This document shows positions 60,033 through 64,000 of a stretch of DNA of 64,000 nucleotides, in pieces. A program made the position numbers and the translations under genes. Source of the DNA: Cryobacterium sp. BB307 (GTDB lineage Bacteria; Actinomycetota; Actinomycetes; Actinomycetales; Microbacteriaceae); contig NZ_JAANZA010000001.1 of the NCBI RefSeq assembly GCF_012274275.1, positions 62,001-126,000 on the forward strand, in the 5' to 3' direction. The notes beneath the pieces are model-generated. The model did no database searches and was not told the DNA's origin. It saw only the letters and a program-made list of their open reading frames with translations. Position 1 is the first letter of the stretch. Each line of letters opens with the position of its first letter.

Positions 60033-60966
60033 CGTCGTTGTCATCACCGGCGCCTCCAGCGGCATCGGGCGCGCGACCGCGCACGAGTTCGCCGAGCGCG
60101 GTGTGCGACTGGTGCTCGCCGCGCGGGATCCGGAGGGACTCGACGCGGTGGTCGCTGAATGCACTCAGCGTGGCTGCAATGCGGTCGCGAAGATCACGGA
60201 TGTCAGTGACGAGACCCAGGTCCAAGCGCTGGTTGACCGGGCGGTCGCCCAATTCGGGCGGATCGACGTGTGGGTGGGCGCCGCATCCGTTTACGCATTC
60301 GGGTCGGTGGAACAGCTGCCGCGCGAGGTGTTCCGGCAGTTGGTGGAGACGAACTTCTTCGGCCAGGTGTATGGGGTCCGCGCGGTGCTGCCGCACATGC
60401 GTCGCGTGGGTTCAGGCACCATCATTCTGATCGGATCGGTGTATTCGAAGACCACGGCTCCCTACGTGTCGGCGTATGTAGCGTCGAAGTTCGCGACGTT
60501 CGGCTTCGCGCAGTCGCTCATGCACGAGTTGCGCAGCACCGGCATCTCACTATGCATGGTGCTGCCGGCGACGATCGATACCCCGATCCATCAGCATGCG
60601 GCGAATGCGACGGGGCAGGTCGTGAAGCCGATTCCGCCGATCGCGTCACCGCTGCGGGTGGCGCGGGCGATCGTGAGGCTGTCGAAGCGGCCGCAGCCGG
60701 TGACGGTTGTGGGCTCGGTGCAGGGCTCGCTGATCTGGTTGCAGCAGCTCGCGCCCGGAACATACTCGCGGGTGATCACGGCGATGTGGCATTGGCTCGG
60801 GCTGCGCGGCGGGTCGGTGCCGATGTCGCCGGGCACGGTGTTTGAGCCGGACCCCGCGTCCAACCAGCTGACGGGCGGATGGCGTTCGCCCCTCGCGCGC
60901 GCCGGCTTCGCCCTCGGGGCGGTGGCCGCGGTCGCACTGGCTGTCGGGCGCCGACGCCGCGCCTAG
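60013..60966 (+). CDS. SDR family oxidoreductase with C-terminal membrane segment
   Basis: 317 aa. VVVITGASSGIGRATAHEFAE (NAD(P) binding), GSVYSKTTAPYVSAYVASKFATFGF (catalytic Ser-Tyr-Lys) and a C-terminal hydrophobic helix ending in GRRRRA (about 293-317), which may tether it to the membrane. ATG 60013 lies within the DUF2231 gene end, so the two are coupled. Substrate unknown. Confidence 0.88.
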   Translation: MVSKTADVVVITGASSGIGRATAHEFAERGVRLVLAARDPEGLDAVVAECTQRGCNAVAKITDVSDETQVQALVDRAVAQFGRIDVWVGAASVYAFGSVEQLPREVFRQLVETNFFGQVYGVRAVLPHMRRVGSGTIILIGSVYSKTTAPYVSAYVASKFATFGFAQSLMHELRSTGISLCMVLPATIDTPIHQHAANATGQVVKPIPPIASPLRVARAIVRLSKRPQPVTVVGSVQGSLIWLQQLAPGTYSRVITAMWHWLGLRGGSVPMSPGTVFEPDPASNQLTGGWRSPLARAGFALGAVAAVALAVGRRRRA

Positions 60967-61475
60967 CCACGACCCCGCTGGTCCCGGCGACCACCCGCAC
61001 CTCCGCGGGCAGCGCGACGTCTTTCCCGACGCTCGCGCTCCTGTTCCTTCAACTCTCGCCTGCCCGCAACCAGCAGCTCCTGAATATGACCCAATTGGTG
61101 GCCCTCGCATTCAACGCACACCATCCCCCCGTAGACGATGCGGTCACGCAACTGGCCTGCGAAACGCAGCTGTTCAATCCGGGTGAGCGTGTCGATCTGC
61201 TTCCAGTCGTCGAGCAGGAAGGCGACGAGCCCCCACAGCACGCTGGCAGCACCGACGATGTGGAGCACGGAGTAGCGAGGTTCGAGTATTCGCTCGAGCG
61301 TCAGCACCGCATGGAGCTCCTCGGTACCGTGCTCGTAGATGTCCTTGAGCAGGCAAAACCCGAAGCGTTCATGCACTGCAAGCATCCGCTTGCGCACGGC
61401 GTCGCTCTCTCCCTCGAGGCGCTCCGCGAAGAACGGGGTCAGTATGTCGAGAGCCGGTGGCGATTCGATTTCCAT
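60963..61475 (-). CDS. Hypothetical protein with CxxC motif and basic tail
   Basis: 170 aa. A mostly helical N-terminal part, one moderately hydrophobic stretch (YSVLHIVGAASVLWGLVAFLL, about 69-89), CVECEGH (CxxC-x2-H, about 119-125) and a very basic Arg-rich tail. Overlaps the convergent SDR gene by 4 bp. No ribosome binding site before ATG 61475; codon pattern looks coding on this strand. No family recognised. Confidence 0.55.
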   Translation of the reverse strand: MEIESPPALDILTPFFAERLEGESDAVRKRMLAVHERFGFCLLKDIYEHGTEELHAVLTLERILEPRYSVLHIVGAASVLWGLVAFLLDDWKQIDTLTRIEQLRFAGQLRDRIVYGGMVCVECEGHQLGHIQELLVAGRRELKEQERERRERRRAARGGAGGRRDQRGRG

Positions 61476-61573
61476 GCGGCGACTGTCTGCCTGACCGCCG
61501 ACACGCGCGCCTTCGGACAGCCGAGAGTGTGGATACCGATCATGGAGCTGCCCCTCTGAAGGAGTGGACGGCG

Positions 61574-62404
61574 CTAGCCGCCCCGGCCGCGGAACTCGTC
61601 CATCGACCGGTACACGCCGAACCACCTGCCGCCGATGGTGTCCCAGGCCCGGGTCGGCAGGATGCCCCGCAGCAGCTTGGACAGGTTCACCGACCACGGC
61701 AGGTACAGCAGCGGCTTGCCCGCGAGCATCGCCCGCCACGCCCGGTCGACCGCGAATTCCGGCTTCATGATCGGCGTCAGCACCGGGCCGCGCGCGCCGG
61801 AGAACATACCGGTGTCGATGTAGCTCGGCGCGAACGTCGTCACCTTCACGTGTCCATGCCCGGCCTTCACCAGCTCGAGCCGCACCGAGTCGCTCCAGCC
61901 GATGACCGCCCACTTGGATCCGGCGTAGACCGCCATCCGCGGATTCGACAGCGTCCCCGCCGCCGACGCCACATTCAGGATCCGCGCCTCGCGCCCACGC
62001 TCGATCATCCCCGGCAGGAACGCGCGCGTCACCTGCATCGGCGCGAGCGAATTGATCGACATGGTGAACTCGGTGTCGCGCTGCGGGTCCTGCTCCCAGA
62101 ACCAGCCGCTGCGCACGACTCCGGCGTTGTTGATGATGATGTCCGGATGCGCATCTCGAGCCGCGAGTTCGGCCGCTGCATGCTCGATCTGGTCGAGCTT
62201 CGACACATCGACGACCTGTTCGATGACGGTGGTTCCGGTTCCGGATGCCGCGAGCATCTCACGGGTCCCGGCGAGGGCATCCGGGTTGATGTCCCAGAGG
62301 ACGACCGTTGCCGCGCCCTCACTCGCGGCTCGCTGCGCATAGAGCCGCCCCATGCCCATGCCTGCACCGGTGATGAGCACGGTCTGGCGGGCGGCGGTCT
62401 TCAT
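61574..62404 (-). CDS. SDR family oxidoreductase
   Basis: 276 aa. VLITGAGMGMGRLYAQRAASEG binds the dinucleotide; NVASAAGTLSNPRMAVYAGSKWAVIGWS holds the catalytic Ser, Tyr and Lys. Similar in outline to actinobacterial SDRs acting on lipophilic alcohols or aldehydes, but the substrate is unknown. Start ATG 62404, preceded by TAGCCT at 6 nt, so probably leaderless. Confidence 0.9.
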   Translation of the reverse strand: MKTAARQTVLITGAGMGMGRLYAQRAASEGAATVVLWDINPDALAGTREMLAASGTGTTVIEQVVDVSKLDQIEHAAAELAARDAHPDIIINNAGVVRSGWFWEQDPQRDTEFTMSINSLAPMQVTRAFLPGMIERGREARILNVASAAGTLSNPRMAVYAGSKWAVIGWSDSVRLELVKAGHGHVKVTTFAPSYIDTGMFSGARGPVLTPIMKPEFAVDRAWRAMLAGKPLLYLPWSVNLSKLLRGILPTRAWDTIGGRWFGVYRSMDEFRGRGG

Positions 62405-62410
62405 GCGTTG

Positions 62411-62416
62411 AGGCTA
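62411..62416 (-). promoter_or_regulatory. -10 element for leaderless SDR mRNA
   Basis: TAGCCT on the minus strand, 6 nt before ATG 62404. Confidence 0.4.
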
Positions 62417-62423
62417 GCGGCAG

Positions 62424-62789
62424 TCAGCGGATCAACTGGGCACGCGGGTGCCGCTCCCATTGACCGTCGGCCGTCAGTGCGGTGCCACCCAACCTTTCGG
62501 TGAGCGCCAGGCACAGGCGATCGGCCAGCGACAGCCCGGCCCCCCGCCGCCAATCGGCGGCAGCCTGCTCAGCGTCCTCTGCGGTGACCGGTTCAACGCG
62601 TAACTGAAAACTGGTGAGCAGAGCACGAGCGAGTTGCCAGTCACCGCCAGCCGCGATCACTTTCTGGGCGACCTCGGACCAGTTCGCAGCACCGCAACTG
62701 CCGCCCGCTTCCAAGGCCGCACGCACAACATCGTGCCCCGGTTCGCCACGGAGGTATGCGAGGAGCGCGGACGCATCGAATACGTTCAC
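62424..62789 (-). CDS. vapC: PIN domain toxin (VapC)
   Basis: 121 aa. Acidic active-site residues typical of PIN nucleases: D5 in MNVFDASALLAYL, E in NWSEVAQKV and D in LSLADRLCLALTERLG. RNase toxin neutralised by the cognate VapB. ATG 62789 overlaps the antitoxin stop codon by 4 bp, the usual vapBC order. Confidence 0.92.
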   Translation of the reverse strand: MNVFDASALLAYLRGEPGHDVVRAALEAGGSCGAANWSEVAQKVIAAGGDWQLARALLTSFQLRVEPVTAEDAEQAAADWRRGAGLSLADRLCLALTERLGGTALTADGQWERHPRAQLIR

Positions 62790-63031
62790 GACTGGTCTTC
62801 GGTGGCTGCCGCACGACGTCTTTCTTCGATGAGCTCCTTCACGACGTCCTTGCCCGCGAGTTGGTCACGAACCAGCTTTTCCAGTTCGTCTCGCTCGGTT
62901 AGGACGACACCGTGTTCGCTCTCAATAGCGACCAAGGTGGTGCCTTCCGTCCAATTGCGTCGCTGACGGAGATCCGCTGGAAGCACCAACCGACCGCGAT
63001 CTCCCACACGCATTGCCGATGTCCCACTCAT
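62786..63031 (-). CDS. vapB: AbrB/SpoVT-type antitoxin (VapB)
   Basis: 81 aa. MRVGDRGRLVLPADLRQRRNWTEG is the swapped-hairpin AbrB DNA-binding fold; the Glu/Lys-rich C terminus would wrap the toxin. ATG 63031 is preceded by TACGAT at 6 nt, suggesting a leaderless mRNA. Likely represses its own promoter with VapC. Confidence 0.92.
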   Translation of the reverse strand: MSGTSAMRVGDRGRLVLPADLRQRRNWTEGTTLVAIESEHGVVLTERDELEKLVRDQLAGKDVVKELIEERRRAAATEDQS

Positions 63032-63037
63032 GTCCCG

Positions 63038-63043
63038 ATCGTA
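63038..63043 (-). promoter_or_regulatory. -10 element of vapBC
   Basis: TACGAT on the minus strand, 6 nt before the vapB ATG. Confidence 0.45.
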
Positions 63044-63095
63044 CCATCCGGTCTTGCGAGCTACCCTCCGCGCGAGCGAGGCGGAGCCGGCAGCC

Positions 63096-63190
63096 GCTGG
63101 TTTGAGGGATCGCGAAGCGATCGTCTCGAAACCTGCACCGCGCAGCGTGGTTTCGAGACGATCGGCCTGCGGCTGATCCCTCAACCACCG
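63096..63190. repeat. Inverted pair of family E elements
   Basis: A plus copy (63096-63136) with stem GATCGC/GCGATC and a minus copy (63147-63190) whose inner stem reads GATCAGCC/GGCCGATC: sequence changed, pairing mostly kept. They sit between vapBC and the NADH dehydrogenase end. Confidence 0.9.
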
Positions 63191-63196
63191 GTGCTA

Positions 63197-64000
63197 CTAC
63201 CGCCGGTCTGTGCCGATGAACACCTGCGAGCGCTCGTTGGAGAGGTAGTCCTGCACCCAGGTGAGAATGGCGCGCACCTTCTGCCACCATCCGGACAGCA
63301 GCGCCACGTGCACCGCGAGCCAGGCGATGAACGCCGGGAAGCCCTGCATCCGGAACCGACGCCGGCCGAGCTCGGCGACGGCCGCACCGCGCCCGACCAT
63401 CGCCATGAAGCCCTTGTCGAGGTAGCGGAACGGCTGCCGCGGCTGCCCCTTCAGGTCGGCGATGATGTTCTGCGCGGCCCAGATCCCGGATTGCTTCGCC
63501 ACCGAACCCAGTTGCGGCAGCGCGTTGCCGTGCGCATCGATCATGTTGGCCGAGTCGCCGAGCACGTAGACGCCAGGGAAGCCCGGCACGCTCAGGTCCA
63601 TGCCGACGTCGACTCGGCCACCGCGACCCTGCGGCAATCCGGATGCCTGGATGATCGGCCCCGCCTTCAGCCCGCCCGCCCACACGACCAGCCCGCTCGG
63701 GATAGTGGTCTCGTCGGCGAGGGTGACCCCCACCGGGCTGACCTCGGTCACGCCGACGCCGAGTCGCAGGTCGACGTCGACCTTGCGCAGCCGTTTCTCC
63801 GCGTACTTCTGGTTCGGCTCGGCGAACGCGCTCAGCAGGTTGGGCACCATGTCCACGAGGTGCACATGGCAGCGAGCCGCCAAGTCGGGCGAGAAGTACT
63901 CCGGCACCACGTACTTGAAGGTCTCGGCGAGGGCGCCGGCGGTTTCCACGCCGGTCGGTCCGCCGCCGACAATCACCGCGTGGAGGTCTCCGCTCTGCGG
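63197..64000 (-). CDS. ndh: Type II NADH dehydrogenase (N-terminal part beyond window)
   Basis: The visible 267 codons begin in the NADH-binding half: VIVGGGPTGVETAGALAE is the second dinucleotide motif, VYVLGDSANMIDAHGNALPQLGSVAKQSGIWAAQNI the FAD/quinone part, and the C-terminal amphipathic membrane-binding helices (FRYLDKGFMAMVGRGAAVAEL ... WLAVHVALLSGWWQKVRAI) are complete. Transfers electrons from NADH to menaquinone without proton pumping. The start lies to the right of the window. Confidence 0.92.
   Translation of the reverse strand, partial: PQSGDLHAVIVGGGPTGVETAGALAETFKYVVPEYFSPDLAARCHVHLVDMVPNLLSAFAEPNQKYAEKRLRKVDVDLRLGVGVTEVSPVGVTLADETTIPSGLVVWAGGLKAGPIIQASGLPQGRGGRVDVGMDLSVPGFPGVYVLGDSANMIDAHGNALPQLGSVAKQSGIWAAQNIIADLKGQPRQPFRYLDKGFMAMVGRGAAVAELGRRRFRMQGFPAFIAWLAVHVALLSGWWQKVRAILTWVQDYLSNERSQVFIGTDRR

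Noticed and set aside
62424-63031. VapBC and nearby repeats as a genomic island or phage remnant
   Set aside because: No integrase, transposase, tRNA target or composition shift is apparent; flanking genes are ordinary chromosomal ones.

Overview
The window is 64 kb of dense, high-GC chromosome from an actinobacterium. Gene content and style (many GTG starts, ATGA/GTGA four-base overlaps, TANNNT -10 boxes 6-8 nt before start codons, an ECF sigma factor fused to a zinc-finger/Ig-like tail, short intergenic palindromes) fit Microbacteriaceae (Leifsonia/Salinibacterium/Cryobacterium type). That placement is an inference, not a database result. I see no rRNA, tRNA, CRISPR array, prophage or insertion sequence.

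Layout. 1-12.2 kb: nucleoside salvage, with adenosine deaminase plus a truncated PTS EIIA, a divergent nucleoside hydrolase, and a long minus-strand unit (BMP lipoprotein, ATPase, two permeases, CynX-like MFS, cytidine deaminase, thymidine phosphorylase, acyl-CoA dehydrogenase). 12.3-17 kb: mannose-1-phosphate guanylyltransferase and sdhCDAB. 17-22.4 kb: sigma/anti-sigma fusion, YihY protein, exonuclease III, trpS, GNAT. 22.5-26.2 kb: FMN riboswitch and ribD-ribE-ribBA-ribH. 26.5-35 kb: MHS transporter, small membrane proteins, an ABC-2 exporter, a small HTH protein with twin operators, an ABC exporter, SpoU methyltransferase, YjbQ. 35-38 kb: thiolase/SDR and a two-HTH Lrp regulator.

38-57 kb is a catabolic region. 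It holds a polyamine-type ABC importer with PuuD, PuuC and a DUF3830-like protein; gabTD with a PucR regulator; an aromatic flavin monooxygenase with a divergent IclR regulator; and a homoprotocatechuate meta-cleavage operon (FAH-RraA fusion, GntR, DapA-like, HpaE, HpaD). Homoprotocatechuate catabolism and GABA transamination both yield succinic semialdehyde, which the adjacent gabD can feed to the TCA cycle and the Sdh complex encoded upstream. 58-64 kb: two acidic small proteins, DUF488, DUF2231, SDRs, a VapBC pair and a truncated type II NADH dehydrogenase.

The least ordinary feature is a rich set of intergenic palindromes in several families, mostly at ends of transcription units. One REP-like family keeps base-pairing while its stem sequence changes, supplies the stop codons of two convergent genes, and is read through in frame inside two unrelated proteins as the peptide VEGSRSDRLETS.
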